From positions 124,001-188,000 of the forward strand of contig NZ_JADBHF010000001.1 in the NCBI RefSeq assembly GCF_017808105.1: 64,000 bases of DNA, read 5' to 3'. The notes beneath the pieces were generated by a model. The model was not told where the DNA came from. It saw nothing but the letters and a program-made list of their open reading frames with translations, and made no database searches. Positions 17,299-27,483 of the stretch are shown here, one piece after another; within the stretch, counting starts at the first letter, position 1; each line of letters opens with the position of its first letter. The stretch is from Brevibacterium renqingii. GTDB lineage: Bacteria; Actinomycetota; Actinomycetes; Actinomycetales; Brevibacteriaceae. Position numbers and translations under genes: made by a program.

Positions 17299-18075
17299 TC
17301 AGATCCGCGCGAGGATGAGCAGGGCTGCATTGGCGGCGTCGAGGCCGTCAGCAGGGATCTCTGCGGCCATCTCCTCGCGCATGACCGCACGTTTGACCGG
17401 GTCCATCGTCAGCTGAGCTGAATAGGTGAACACCATCGACAGCCAATCGTGCTTCGAGGAGTGGAGGTCTTCGGTGAATGAGGACTCGAAGGCAGTGAAT
17501 CCCGTGGCGCGCAGCTGGGCGAGAGCCGGATGCTCGACGGGCTCGAAGGACTCTGCAGCGCCTGCAGTTCCCAGACTCGCGCTCGTGCCTTCGGGATGGA
17601 ATCGTGCGGCGATCGCCTCGAGCCGGGTGCGCAGATCACCCTTCGGTTCGATATCGTTCCAGGCCAGGGCCAAGCTTCCTCCGGGCACGAGGAGCGTCCG
17701 GATCCGCGGCAGGGCGACCAGCGGATCAACCCAGTGAAAGGACTGTCCGAAGCTGATGAGATCGAAGGTGCGGTGTTGTCCATCCCAGTCCTCGAAGGTC
17801 GAGACCTCCACCTCGAGGCCTTTCGCCCGAGCCATGGCGGCCATCTCGGCATCGGGCTCGACCGCCAGGACCTCGGCGCCGGCATACTTGAGCTGGGAGG
17901 CGAGGATGCCCGTGCCCGAACCGACGTCGAGGATTCGCGGAACCTTCGCGCCGGAGCCGGCGGCGTGCATGATCGCCGTGATCAGCGCGGAAGGATATCG
18001 CGGTCGGTAGGCGTCGTAGTCGGCGGCCACCTCGCCGAATGATTCCGCACGCTCACGATCCTCGAAGTACTCCAT
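17299..18075 (-). CDS. Class I SAM-dependent methyltransferase
   Basis: 258 residues. Motif I is ILDVGSGTGILASQL, then VLAVEPDAEM (acidic end of strand 2). SFGQSFHWVDP is typical of the small-molecule methyltransferase family that includes UbiE-like and trans-aconitate-type enzymes. The acceptor is unknown. The start ATG at 18075 has no ribosome site but a TACGCT hexamer 6 bases upstream. Confidence 0.82.
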   Translation of the reverse strand: MEYFEDRERAESFGEVAADYDAYRPRYPSALITAIMHAAGSGAKVPRILDVGSGTGILASQLKYAGAEVLAVEPDAEMAAMARAKGLEVEVSTFEDWDGQHRTFDLISFGQSFHWVDPLVALPRIRTLLVPGGSLALAWNDIEPKGDLRTRLEAIAARFHPEGTSASLGTAGAAESFEPVEHPALAQLRATGFTAFESSFTEDLHSSKHDWLSMVFTYSAQLTMDPVKRAVMREEMAAEIPADGLDAANAALLILARI

Positions 18076-18081
18076 CCACCG

Positions 18082-18087
18082 AGCGTA
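18082..18087 (-). promoter_or_regulatory. -10 hexamer for a leaderless methyltransferase transcript
   Basis: On the minus strand TACGCT is separated from the ATG by exactly 6 bases (CGGTGG), the spacing expected when transcription starts at the start codon. Confidence 0.5.
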
Positions 18088-18252
18088 TCGCCCGCGAGCG
18101 GGCCGACGGCATCGTGTGAACGGGTATGTTCGCGTCAGACTCTGCGCGATGAAGGTTCGGGGAATCCGTGAGACTCAGACCATTATCGACGAGCGTCGGT
18201 TCGAGGGGGTCTACCTCAAGGTTGCTGTTCCTTCTCCTACAGGTGGTCGCAG

Positions 18253-18337
18253 AACCACCCGGTGCAACGGTGTGGTGTGCGGGGCACGAGGCGTTGTGCT
18301 GCTGGAGCGTGGGTGTGTCAGCAACGGTGTGGGATGC
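18253..18337 (+). repeat. Dispersed intergenic repeat, copy 2 (expanded)
   Basis: The first half, AACCACCCGGTGCAACGGTG (18253-18272), and the last half, ACGGTGTGGGATGC (18324-18337), match the two ends of the 47-base element, with about 38 extra bases between. The 14-base end is identical to the minus-strand sequence at 43064-43077. It occupies the gap of about 370 bases between the methyltransferase and DUF445 genes; I see no gene in that gap. Confidence 0.6.
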
Positions 18338-18448
18338 TCCCGACCGACCTCTCGCCAGGACTCCCCGCCGGATTCCCAGCTGTGAACTCGCCTGCGGATG
18401 CAGGCCGACCGCCGGGATTTCGCTAGAGTCGGTGCCCAGGGGGTAACG

Positions 18449-19765
18449 ATGTCGATCGAGAAAGCACCATCCGTGCCGCGTTTCGGTGCAGGAGGCGGAG
18501 CCGGCGGTCCGGCCGAGCTCGGACCCGAGGACCAGGAGCGCGCACGCGGGCTGAAGAGGATGCGCACGCTTGCGCTGTCCCTGCTCATCCTCGCCACGCT
18601 CATCTTCCTCTCCACCCACATCTTCACCGACAACACCGGCGTCTGGGGCTTCGTCTCCCGCGCCTCCGAGGCGGCGATGATCGGCGCGATCGCCGATTGG
18701 TTCGCCGTCACCGCGCTCTTCCGCCACCCTCTGGGCCTTCCGATCCCGCACACTGCGATCATCCCGCGCAAGAAGGACACGCTCGGGGCGAGCCTGTCGG
18801 CCTTCGTCGCCGCGAACTTCCTCCACGCCGAGGCGGTGTCGACGAAGATCCGATCCGTCGAGGTCTCCCATCGCGCCGGCGCATGGCTGGCCAAACCCGG
18901 CAACCGGGACATCGTGGTCGACCGTGCCGCGGGTGGGCTCGAGTACGTGCTCGCCCGCATCGACGACGGCTCCATCCAGGCGCTGACCAGAAACGTCATC
19001 GTTCCCCGGCTCGTGGCGACGCGGAAGACTCCGGTGCTGGCACAGCTGCTGCGCCAGATCGTGCTCGACGGGGCCCACCACAGACTGGTCGACCTCGTGA
19101 TCGCCGAGGCGCACACCTGGCTGCGCGACAATCCGCAGGTCATCGACGAGATCGTCCACAATCGGGCACCGTCCTGGGTGCCCGACTTCGTCAACGAACA
19201 GCTGGCGAACAGGCTGCAGCGTGAAGTGCTCGGCTGGGTCGCCGATGTCCGCGACAACGAGTACCACAAGGCTCGTCAGGCGCTCGACGCCTGGCTCGTC
19301 GACCTCTCCGACGACCTGGAATCCGACTCGTCGCTGTCGGCTCGGGCCGAGGACATCATCAACGACCTGCTCAGCCAGGAGGGAGTCGTCGACTCGGTGC
19401 TCGAGATCTGGAACTCGCTCAAACAGCTGCTGCGCGAGGCCATCATCGACACCGACGGCGAGGTCCGCGCCCGCATCTGGCAGCTCATCGGCGAATTCGC
19501 CGAGCGCCTGCAGACCGATTCGGACTTCTCACGACGCATCGATGACCGGATCGCCACCACGGCCGGCGATCTCGCAGAGAGCTTCGGGCCGGAGATCGCC
19601 AGCGTCATCTCCGACACGATCGAACGCTGGGACGCGAAGGAGGCCGCCGAGCGCATCGAACTCTACGTCGGCCGCGACCTCCAGTACATCCGCATCAACG
19701 GGACCGTCATCGGAGCCCTCGTCGGACTGGCGATCCACACCGTCATCGTGCTGCTGCCGGGGTGA
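18449..19765 (+). CDS. DUF445 family membrane protein
   Basis: 438 residues. Begins cytosolic and Gly-rich. A hydrophobic helix (TLALSLLILATLIFLSTHIF) and a segment EAAMIGAIADWFAVTALFRHPLGLPIPHTAIIP follow, the DUF445 hallmark. A long helical middle (coiled-coil-like, many Arg, Leu, Glu) and a C-terminal hydrophobic helix complete the family architecture. Function unknown. ATG 18449 has a weak GGGGG ribosome site and a TAGAGT -10-like hexamer at 18424-18429. Confidence 0.85.
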   Translation: MSIEKAPSVPRFGAGGGAGGPAELGPEDQERARGLKRMRTLALSLLILATLIFLSTHIFTDNTGVWGFVSRASEAAMIGAIADWFAVTALFRHPLGLPIPHTAIIPRKKDTLGASLSAFVAANFLHAEAVSTKIRSVEVSHRAGAWLAKPGNRDIVVDRAAGGLEYVLARIDDGSIQALTRNVIVPRLVATRKTPVLAQLLRQIVLDGAHHRLVDLVIAEAHTWLRDNPQVIDEIVHNRAPSWVPDFVNEQLANRLQREVLGWVADVRDNEYHKARQALDAWLVDLSDDLESDSSLSARAEDIINDLLSQEGVVDSVLEIWNSLKQLLREAIIDTDGEVRARIWQLIGEFAERLQTDSDFSRRIDDRIATTAGDLAESFGPEIASVISDTIERWDAKEAAERIELYVGRDLQYIRINGTVIGALVGLAIHTVIVLLPG

Positions 19766-19835
19766 GCCAGGCTGGTGGACCCGCGGTCGGGCAGGTCATC
19801 CCCGGCGGACGGTCGCGGGCTGAACAGACCTCTGC

Positions 19836-20252
19836 TCAGGCCTCGGGCGGCTGACCCGTGTTCGCGTCCTGGTGGACGAGCTGGATGAGGTTGCCGACGG
19901 TGTCATCGAGAACGGCAGTGGTGACCGGTCCCATCGACATCGGTTCCTGGGTGAAGGTCACACCCAGTCCGACGAGACGGTCGTACTCGGCCTGGACATC
20001 ATCGACGGCGAACTGGTTGATCGGCACACCATCGGATCTGAGTGCCTCGGTGTACTCCGCTGCCGCCGGGTGCCCCTTCGGTTCGAGGACCACCTCGACA
20101 CCATCGGGGTTCTCCGGTGAGACCACGGTCAGCCAGCGGAACTCGTCCCCGACGGGAATGTCGACCTTCGGAATGAATCCGAGCCGGTCCGTGTAGAACT
20201 TCAGCGCGCGAGCCTGGTCATCGACCGGAATGCTGATCCACTGTGCTCTCAT
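19836..20252 (-). CDS. VOC family (glyoxalase-like) protein
   Basis: 138 residues from ATG 20252 (MRAQWISIPVDDQARALKFY), with AAGGAG upstream. The two beta-alpha-beta-beta-beta modules of the vicinal-oxygen-chelate fold are visible: DQARALKFYTDRLGF, then DVQAEYDRLVGLGVTF and DTVGNLIQLVHQ. Such proteins bind metal and act as glyoxalases, dioxygenases or drug-binding proteins; no specific activity can be assigned. The frame continues upstream of the ATG but without homology. Confidence 0.82.
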   Translation of the reverse strand: MRAQWISIPVDDQARALKFYTDRLGFIPKVDIPVGDEFRWLTVVSPENPDGVEVVLEPKGHPAAAEYTEALRSDGVPINQFAVDDVQAEYDRLVGLGVTFTQEPMSMGPVTTAVLDDTVGNLIQLVHQDANTGQPPEA

Positions 20253-20406
20253 ACTGACTCCTTGAAGCGATGCGAAAGTGATGCGGGGTCTAGAGCATAC
20301 GCGGGTTTCGGCTCGGGAGGAACTGAGATCCGACGTCGGGTTTTCCTCCCTGCGATCACCGGATGACTCCATGGTCACTTGCCGCTGCCCGCGACACGAT
20401 TGAGGT

Positions 20407-21243
20407 ATGACCACTTCTCAGCTTCCCGCAATCATCACCGCTCGCGGCGTCGCCAAGCACTACGGACAGACCTATGCGTTGGCCGGCGTAGATCTGGGGA
20501 TCGGCCTCGGCGAATCCTTGGCGATCATGGGGCCCTCCGGATCGGGCAAGACGACCCTCCTGCACTGTCTCGCCGGCATCATCCGACCCGACGAGGGACA
20601 CATCGGACTCGCGGCGACCGACCGCAACGCGGCCGCCGACATCACCTCGCTCAAGGAATCCGGCCGCATCGCACTGCGACGTGAGATATTCGGCTTCGTC
20701 TTCCAGCAGGGGCTGCTGCTGCCCGAGCTCACCGCCGTCGACAATGTCGCGCTCGCCGCCATGCTCGCGGGCATGAGTCGCGCGGAGGCCACCCGCCATG
20801 CCCGCGCGTGGCTCGATCGCCTCGGCCTCGCCGAGCATCTCGACAAGCGCATCGGCCAGCTCTCCGGCGGACAGGCCCAACGGGTGGCCATCGCCCGCGC
20901 CCAGGTCACGCAGCCCGTGGTGACCTTCGCCGACGAACCCACGGGCGCACTCGACTCCCGCACCTCCGCTGAGGTGCTGACAGAACTGTCGGACTCCACG
21001 ACGGGCCGTGGTTCGACGCTCGTGGTCGTCACCCACGATGAGAGCGTGGCCGCGCGCTGCTCGCGTGTGGTGCGCCTCGCCGACGGGCGGATCGTCTCCG
21101 ACTCCGCACAGTCTCCTTCAGGCCAGACGGGCGGGTTACACGCTGATCAGGCACCGCCGTATCCCGACTGCCCGGCACCGACCCGATACGCCGCTCCGCC
21201 CGAGCACCAGCCGATGGGTCGGCCCGCTCCGGGCGACAGGTGA
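20407..21243 (+). CDS. ABC transporter ATP-binding protein (MacB/LolD type)
   Basis: 278 residues. Walker A GPSGSGKT (42-49), Q-loop (VFQQ, about 98-101), signature LSGGQ (152-156), Walker B VVTFADEP (171-178) and the switch His in VVVTHD. The ALDSR D-loop and overall sequence place it with MacB/LolD/FtsE-type ATPases that drive FtsX-like permeases. The partner permease follows. An unusual Pro-rich tail of about 45 residues extends beyond the domain. Confidence 0.92.
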   Translation: MTTSQLPAIITARGVAKHYGQTYALAGVDLGIGLGESLAIMGPSGSGKTTLLHCLAGIIRPDEGHIGLAATDRNAAADITSLKESGRIALRREIFGFVFQQGLLLPELTAVDNVALAAMLAGMSRAEATRHARAWLDRLGLAEHLDKRIGQLSGGQAQRVAIARAQVTQPVVTFADEPTGALDSRTSAEVLTELSDSTTGRGSTLVVVTHDESVAARCSRVVRLADGRIVSDSAQSPSGQTGGLHADQAPPYPDCPAPTRYAAPPEHQPMGRPAPGDR

Positions 21244-21298
21244 TGGACACCCGCCCGATCCGTCAGCCGCTTTCCGATCACCGCGTCAAGGAGCCCCT

Positions 21299-22681
21299 GT
21301 GACCACCGCAACCCGTGTCGTCCCGCTCGTCCTCGGCCGCAGGACGGTCACTTCGGCCAGTGCCCTGCTCGTGCTCAGCGCGTTCTTCGCCTGCACCACT
21401 CTGTTCCTCACCGTCGCCGCGGGCGCCTGGATGTTCTTCCAGACTCCGCCCTCGCCCGACCCCGAACTGCAGGGGATGGACGGGATGTACAAGTTCCTCG
21501 CGAGCTTCGCGACCGTCCTTCTCGTCATTCCGGCCAGCACCTTGGCGTCCGCCTCGGCGACGCTGTCCGCACGCCGTCAGGACGAGCGACTGTCGACGAT
21601 GTCCCTGCTCGGTGCCGAGCGGTCGGCCATCGTCGCCCTCGCGGTGGCCGAGCCGCTGGTGCCGGCGATCTGCGGAATCGTCCTCGGCGTGCTCGGGTAC
21701 CTGGGCCTGGCGTGGCCCGTCAGCTTCATCCGCTTCATGGGCGAGCCGATCGGATACGTCGACATGCTCATGCCGCCCCTGCTGGTGGCCGCTGTGGTCG
21801 TCTTCCTCATCCTCGTCTGCATCGCCTCGGCACTCCTCGGGCTGCGCAAGGTCGCGATCTCCCCACTGGGGGTGCGGACGAAGGCGCTCGAGCGCAAGTT
21901 CCCGTTCGCTCGAGTCATCGTCGCCGGACTCCTCATCCTCGCCCTGCCGGTCGCTCTGACCGTGTCACAGAACGGCGGTCTCGGCATCGGTGTCGTCCTC
22001 TCTGCGATCGTCGTCGTCTTCGTCCTCGGCCTCCTCGTCGTCGACCTCGTCGGCGGGTTGCTCATGCGGTGGTTCGCACACCTCAGCGGCAGACGAGCGG
22101 CGACACCCGTGAGGCTGATCGCCGCCCGCCTGGTCTCCGACGATCCGAAGCGCTTCTGGCGACGGGTCTCGGGTGTGGCCATGACGGCCTTCGTCGCAGC
22201 GATCGGCGGCACCGGCATCGCTCTCATGCAGATCGGCACGGACGCTGCCGAGGGCCCCGAGGTCGCAATGGCACGGGCGGAGATGAACCTGTTGCAGGAC
22301 ATCTTCACCGGAGTCCTGCTCGTCCTGGGCATCTCGATCCTGCTCATCGCCGTCTCTGCCCTGATCAATCAGGTCGCCGACATCTACGACCGCGCGGACA
22401 CCTTCCAGGATCTCTACGCCGCCGGCATGGACCCTGACACCATGCACCGAGCCATGGTGCGAGCGGTGATCGGTCCCGTCATCTGGGTCTCGCTGCTGGC
22501 GGGCGGGCTCGGTCTCCTGCTCGTTCTGCCGCTGGCCGGCGCGGCGCTCGTGTTCAAGCCGATCACCTTCCTCACGATCCTGGCGTCAGTGGCCGTCGGA
22601 GTCCTCATCATCCGCCTCGGCCTGCAGGTGGCGAAGCCGATCCTCGTGTCCGTGGCGACGTCGGGACGTTCCCGGGACTGA
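21299..22681 (+). CDS. FtsX-like ABC transporter permease
   Basis: 460 residues from GTG 21299, with AAGGAG 5 bases upstream. There are about eight membrane helices in two sets, with a repeated FtsX-type pattern (the first module around ASASATLSARRQDERLSTM, where the permease contacts the ATPase). It would form an exporter or mechanotransducing complex with the preceding ATPase; the substrate (lipid, peptide or antibiotic) is unknown. It is separated from the ATPase gene by 55 bases. Confidence 0.86.
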   Translation: MTTATRVVPLVLGRRTVTSASALLVLSAFFACTTLFLTVAAGAWMFFQTPPSPDPELQGMDGMYKFLASFATVLLVIPASTLASASATLSARRQDERLSTMSLLGAERSAIVALAVAEPLVPAICGIVLGVLGYLGLAWPVSFIRFMGEPIGYVDMLMPPLLVAAVVVFLILVCIASALLGLRKVAISPLGVRTKALERKFPFARVIVAGLLILALPVALTVSQNGGLGIGVVLSAIVVVFVLGLLVVDLVGGLLMRWFAHLSGRRAATPVRLIAARLVSDDPKRFWRRVSGVAMTAFVAAIGGTGIALMQIGTDAAEGPEVAMARAEMNLLQDIFTGVLLVLGISILLIAVSALINQVADIYDRADTFQDLYAAGMDPDTMHRAMVRAVIGPVIWVSLLAGGLGLLLVLPLAGAALVFKPITFLTILASVAVGVLIIRLGLQVAKPILVSVATSGRSRD

Positions 22682-22712
22682 GGTCGCCGAACCGGCGCCA
22701 TGCCCGAGCCTG

Positions 22713-22748
22713 ACCGAGGCGGCCCTGCGATTGCGGGGCCGCCTCGGT
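22713..22748 (+). terminator. Hairpin after the ABC permease gene
   Basis: ACCGAGGCGGCCC (22713-22725) pairs perfectly with GGGCCGCCTCGGT (22736-22748) over a 10-base loop. No T run follows, so termination may be partial or protein-assisted. Its arms resemble the rplI terminator (GCCGAGGCGG core). Confidence 0.6.
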
Positions 22749-22878
22749 GGTGTCATGAGCGTCTCCTACCCTGGTGTCGGAACCCCCTGCCGTGGTCCGG
22801 GTACAGTTGGAGGGCGCCGAAGGCGGGTGACCGTGGTCGCGGGCGAGTGCCGACGAGCTTGTAGGAAGAGGAACTTAA

Positions 22879-24216
<1,338 letters not shown>

Positions 24217-24418
24217 CGGCAGGAGGTACCGATTCTGCGGCCAGCAGGTTGGTCGGTACCCAGCTCCCCGGAGCAGCCCCGTATGCCATCTCGAGACAGA
24301 GGTGTCGCATCGGGTGTGACAACGGCACCTGCGGCGGCGTTGTCTCGCGCATGAGTCCAGCGTCGTCTGTGTCTCGCCGCCGATCAACCAGCAGAGAAGA
24401 GGGCGCGGAGGTTGGCGG

Positions 24419-25819
24419 TCATTCTGTCTCCCTGGCTGCGGAGCGTCCGTGCGTCATACCGGTGGGGATCCCGATATTCACGGGCTCAGCAGGTCCGCAG
24501 CAATTCGCGGTCTCATCGGCCATGCCAAGGCTCGTGTCGCACGAGGCACCGATATCGGCCGAGCAGACTCCGGTTTCGGGGAGGACGAGTTCGACTCTGT
24601 CGGCGGCGTCCTGATCTCCGGCCAGGGCGGCGACGATCGAGCGGACCTGCTCGTACCCGGTGAACATGAGGAAGGTGGGCGCGCGACCATACGACTTCAT
24701 CCCGGCGATGTAGAAGTCCTGCTCTGGGTGGGCCAGCAGGCTCGCTCCATGTGGTGGAACGGTCCCGCAGCTATGGTGTTCGGGGTCGATGAGGGGTCCG
24801 AGCTGCGTGGGCGCTTCCACCACCGGATCGAGATCGAGCCGCAACTCACGCAGGAAGTCCAACGCGGGCCGGAAGCCGGTCGTCGGGACAAGCCGATCGA
24901 CCCGCAAAGACACTGGTCCATCGGGTGTGGCACCTGTGACGGTGAGCTCATCTGCGGATTCGAGTTCGGTGATGTTCATCGACGTGTGAACCTCGATCTG
25001 ACCGGATTCGACGAGGTGTCGCAGCCGAGTCCCGAGAGCTCCGCGAGCGGGAAGACCGTCTTGGTCGCCACCACCGTAGGCGCTGCCAGGATCGGCACCG
25101 CGAATGGCCCAACTGATCCGAGTGCTGGGTTTTTCCTCACTGAGCTGGCCCAGCGCCAGCAGAGTGTTTGCGGCCGAGTGCCCGGCACCGACGACGAGAG
25201 CGTGCCGACCTGCGAACTGCTCGCGGTCGCTTCCCAGGACATCCGGCAACGGCGATGTCACGAGCCCGGCGTCACGAGCAGCCGTCTCTCCGATGGCGGG
25301 AAGGCCTGCTTGCCCGAGCGGGTTAGGTGTATCCCAGGTGCCCGATGCGTCGATGACTGCACGGACCTCATGGTCGTCGACCTTTTCGTCGGTATTCTGC
25401 GTTCGGACGAGGAAGGCCGCGTTTTCACGACCCGGTGTGCGTGTGCGATCCAAACCGACTCGGCTCACGGCGATGACTCTCGTGTTTGTATGGATCGTAT
25501 CGCACAGCTGAGGGGTGTCCGCCAGCGGTGTCAGGTAGTCGCCCACGAGTTCGGCACCTGTCGGCAGGCAGTCACCGTCGGGCTCCTGCCAGTCCGTGGA
25601 GTCGAGCAGTGTGCGTGCGGCTTGATCGATGTTGTACTTCCACGGGGAGAAGAGACCGATGTGGCCCCATTCGAGGATGGCTGCCGCCGGCGTGGGTCCG
25701 CCTTCGAACACGATGGGCTCAATCCCTCGTGTGACCAGGTGGGCTGCCGCGGCGAGACCGACCGGTCCGGCTCCGATGACAGCGACCGGCAGGTCGGTGG
25801 TGGGTGTGCTGTCAGGCAT
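24419..25819 (-). CDS. Flavin/NAD(P)-binding oxidoreductase of the ars operon, Cys-rich tail
   Basis: 466 residues. The FAD Rossmann motif VAVIGAGPVGLAAAAHL lies at about 12-28, and a second dinucleotide motif VVGAGHSAANTLLALG near 209. This resembles the flavoprotein monooxygenases or reductases (ArsO-like) found next to acr3 in actinobacteria. After the catalytic fold, a short tail carries Cys419, Cys427 and the pair Cys440-Cys441 (NCCGP), a candidate metalloid site. Its ATG overlaps the acr3 stop by 8 bases, so it is coexpressed with the arsenite pump. The exact reaction (oxidation of As(III), organoarsenicals or thioredoxin-like reduction) is unknown. Confidence 0.7.
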   Translation of the reverse strand: MPDSTPTTDLPVAVIGAGPVGLAAAAHLVTRGIEPIVFEGGPTPAAAILEWGHIGLFSPWKYNIDQAARTLLDSTDWQEPDGDCLPTGAELVGDYLTPLADTPQLCDTIHTNTRVIAVSRVGLDRTRTPGRENAAFLVRTQNTDEKVDDHEVRAVIDASGTWDTPNPLGQAGLPAIGETAARDAGLVTSPLPDVLGSDREQFAGRHALVVGAGHSAANTLLALGQLSEEKPSTRISWAIRGADPGSAYGGGDQDGLPARGALGTRLRHLVESGQIEVHTSMNITELESADELTVTGATPDGPVSLRVDRLVPTTGFRPALDFLRELRLDLDPVVEAPTQLGPLIDPEHHSCGTVPPHGASLLAHPEQDFYIAGMKSYGRAPTFLMFTGYEQVRSIVAALAGDQDAADRVELVLPETGVCSADIGASCDTSLGMADETANCCGPAEPVNIGIPTGMTHGRSAARETE

Positions 25820-26918
25820 GATGAGCCTCCGGGTCTGTGGTGGTGAGCTGGTTCGGGAAGAAGGGGGCGCGCGACCAGAGGGCGACGTAGACGAGCGCCA
25901 CGAGGATCGGGACTTCGATCAGCGGGCCGACGACACCGGCCAATGCCTGCCCCGAGGCGACTCCGTACGTGCCGATAGCGACAGCGATAGCGAGTTCGAA
26001 GTTGTTGCCCGCTGCGGTGAATGCCAGCGTGGTCGTCTTCTCGTAGCCGAGGTTCAAGACACGTCCGGTGATCATGCCGATGGCGAAGACAACCACGAAG
26101 TAGACCAGCAATGGCAGGGCGATGCGTGCGACGTTCAAGGGGTTCGAGGTGATCTCATCGCCTTGGAGTGCGAAGAGAACAACGATGGTGAACAGCAGTC
26201 CATAGAGTGCCCAGGGACCGATGCGTGGTAGGAACCGGCCCTCGTACCATTCACGGCCTTTCGTCCTTTCTCCGATGGTGCGGGTGAGACAGCCTGCAAT
26301 CAGTGGGATGCCGAGGAAGACGAGCACGCTGAGGGTGATAGTCCAGAGCGAGAAGCCACTGCTGGTCGTCGGCAGTCCGAGCAGGCTCGGCAGCCATTGG
26401 AGATAGAACCAGCCTAGGAGACCGAAGGCGAGGACTTGGAAGACTGAGTTGATCGCCACGAGCACGGCTGCGGCTTCGCGGTCACCGCAGGCGAGGTCGT
26501 TCCAGATGAGCACCATCGCGATGCAGCGTGCCAAGCCGACGATGATCAGTCCGGTGCGGTATTCGGGAAGGTCGGGGAGGAAGATCCACGCGAGAGCGAA
26601 CATGAATGCGGGTGCGGCCAACCAGTTGATGAGAAGGGAGGTGATCATCAGCTTCTTATCGGCCAGCACGTGACCGGTCTCGTTGTAGCGCACCTTAGCC
26701 AGCACCGGGTACATCATCACCAGAAGCCCCACAGCAATCGGCAGTGAGACTTCGGCGACTTTCACCGAGTCCACGATCCGCCCGATACCGGGGACGAGCC
26801 GTCCCAATAGGAGACCGAGGATCATCGCTGCGATGATCCACACCGGTAAGAATCGATCCAGCGTCGACAGCCTCGCTGAAACGGGGGCAGCCGCGTCGAC
26901 AGTGGTGGGGGTGTTCAT
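25812..26918 (-). CDS. acr3: Arsenite efflux pump, ACR3 family
   Basis: 368 residues with about ten membrane helices. The family's conserved Cys sits in GLARCIAMVLIWNDLA (Cys132), and the conserved Glu in TAAGNNFELAIAVAIG. ACR3 carriers extrude As(III) (sometimes Sb(III)) driven by the proton gradient. CAAGGAG precedes the ATG. It is the first gene of the acr3-flavoprotein operon, divergent from arsR. Confidence 0.93.
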   Translation of the reverse strand: MNTPTTVDAAAPVSARLSTLDRFLPVWIIAAMILGLLLGRLVPGIGRIVDSVKVAEVSLPIAVGLLVMMYPVLAKVRYNETGHVLADKKLMITSLLINWLAAPAFMFALAWIFLPDLPEYRTGLIIVGLARCIAMVLIWNDLACGDREAAAVLVAINSVFQVLAFGLLGWFYLQWLPSLLGLPTTSSGFSLWTITLSVLVFLGIPLIAGCLTRTIGERTKGREWYEGRFLPRIGPWALYGLLFTIVVLFALQGDEITSNPLNVARIALPLLVYFVVVFAIGMITGRVLNLGYEKTTTLAFTAAGNNFELAIAVAIGTYGVASGQALAGVVGPLIEVPILVALVYVALWSRAPFFPNQLTTTDPEAHHA

Positions 26919-26970
26919 TGAACTCCTTGCACAGGTGGGAGATGTCGAGGCCCGGAAACCTCAGAGATCG

Positions 26971-27009
26971 ATATTTGTCGATATATATCTCAACACCACA
27001 TATCGACAT
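26971..27009 (+). promoter_or_regulatory. ArsR operator in the acr3/arsR divergent region
   Basis: TGTCGATAT (26976-26984) and ATATCGACA (27000-27008) are a perfect 9-base inverted repeat with a 15-base centre. A further TCGATAT sits at 26968-26974 as a direct repeat. The stretch is AT-rich, unlike its surroundings, and lies between the two divergent starts, where ArsR would repress both genes until As(III) releases it. Confidence 0.65.
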
Positions 27010-27039
27010 CAGTCAATGTATGGGCATAATGGAAGGGTG

Positions 27040-27381
27040 ATGAGTGAACGGACATCGTCTGCCCCTGAAACCTGCTGCTCGACGCTGACGGGCGACCCGC
27101 TGAGCGTTGAGGATGCACAGGTGTTCGCGAGAATCTTCAAAGCGATCGCCGACCCCACCCGGTTGCGGCTCGTTTCTCTTGTCGCATCACATGAAGGCAA
27201 CGAAGCCTGCGTCTGCGATCTCATCGATCCGGTGGGCTTGGGTCAGCCCACGGTCTCGCACCATTTGAAGATTCTGGTCGATGCAGGAGTGCTTCACCGG
27301 GAGAAGCGCGGCATCTGGTCGTATTACTCCCTCAAGGCTGAGACGCTGGAACGGGTAACGACGTTCCTGTCCGCCTCCTGA
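27040..27381 (+). CDS. arsR: ArsR-type metalloid-responsive repressor
   Basis: 113 residues from ATG 27040, with GGAAGG just upstream. Winged-helix core: KAIADPTRLRLVSLV, then QPTVSHHLKILVDAGVL (recognition helix) and REKRGIWSYYSL (wing). Candidate As(III) ligands are two sets: the N-terminal pair Cys12-Cys13 and the alpha-3 pair Cys57-x-Cys59 in ACVCDL. Having both is unusual, because known ArsR types use one or the other. The repressor would bind the palindrome upstream. Confidence 0.92.
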   Translation: MSERTSSAPETCCSTLTGDPLSVEDAQVFARIFKAIADPTRLRLVSLVASHEGNEACVCDLIDPVGLGQPTVSHHLKILVDAGVLHREKRGIWSYYSLKAETLERVTTFLSAS

Positions 27382-27483
27382 CATTCATGCAGTGCTCATC
27401 GGTGTGTATTTCAGGCGGCATGGATGCCCATCAGTCGGAAGCCGTTTCTTGTTCCCCTGCACGATCGCCGCGGTGGCCGTACT

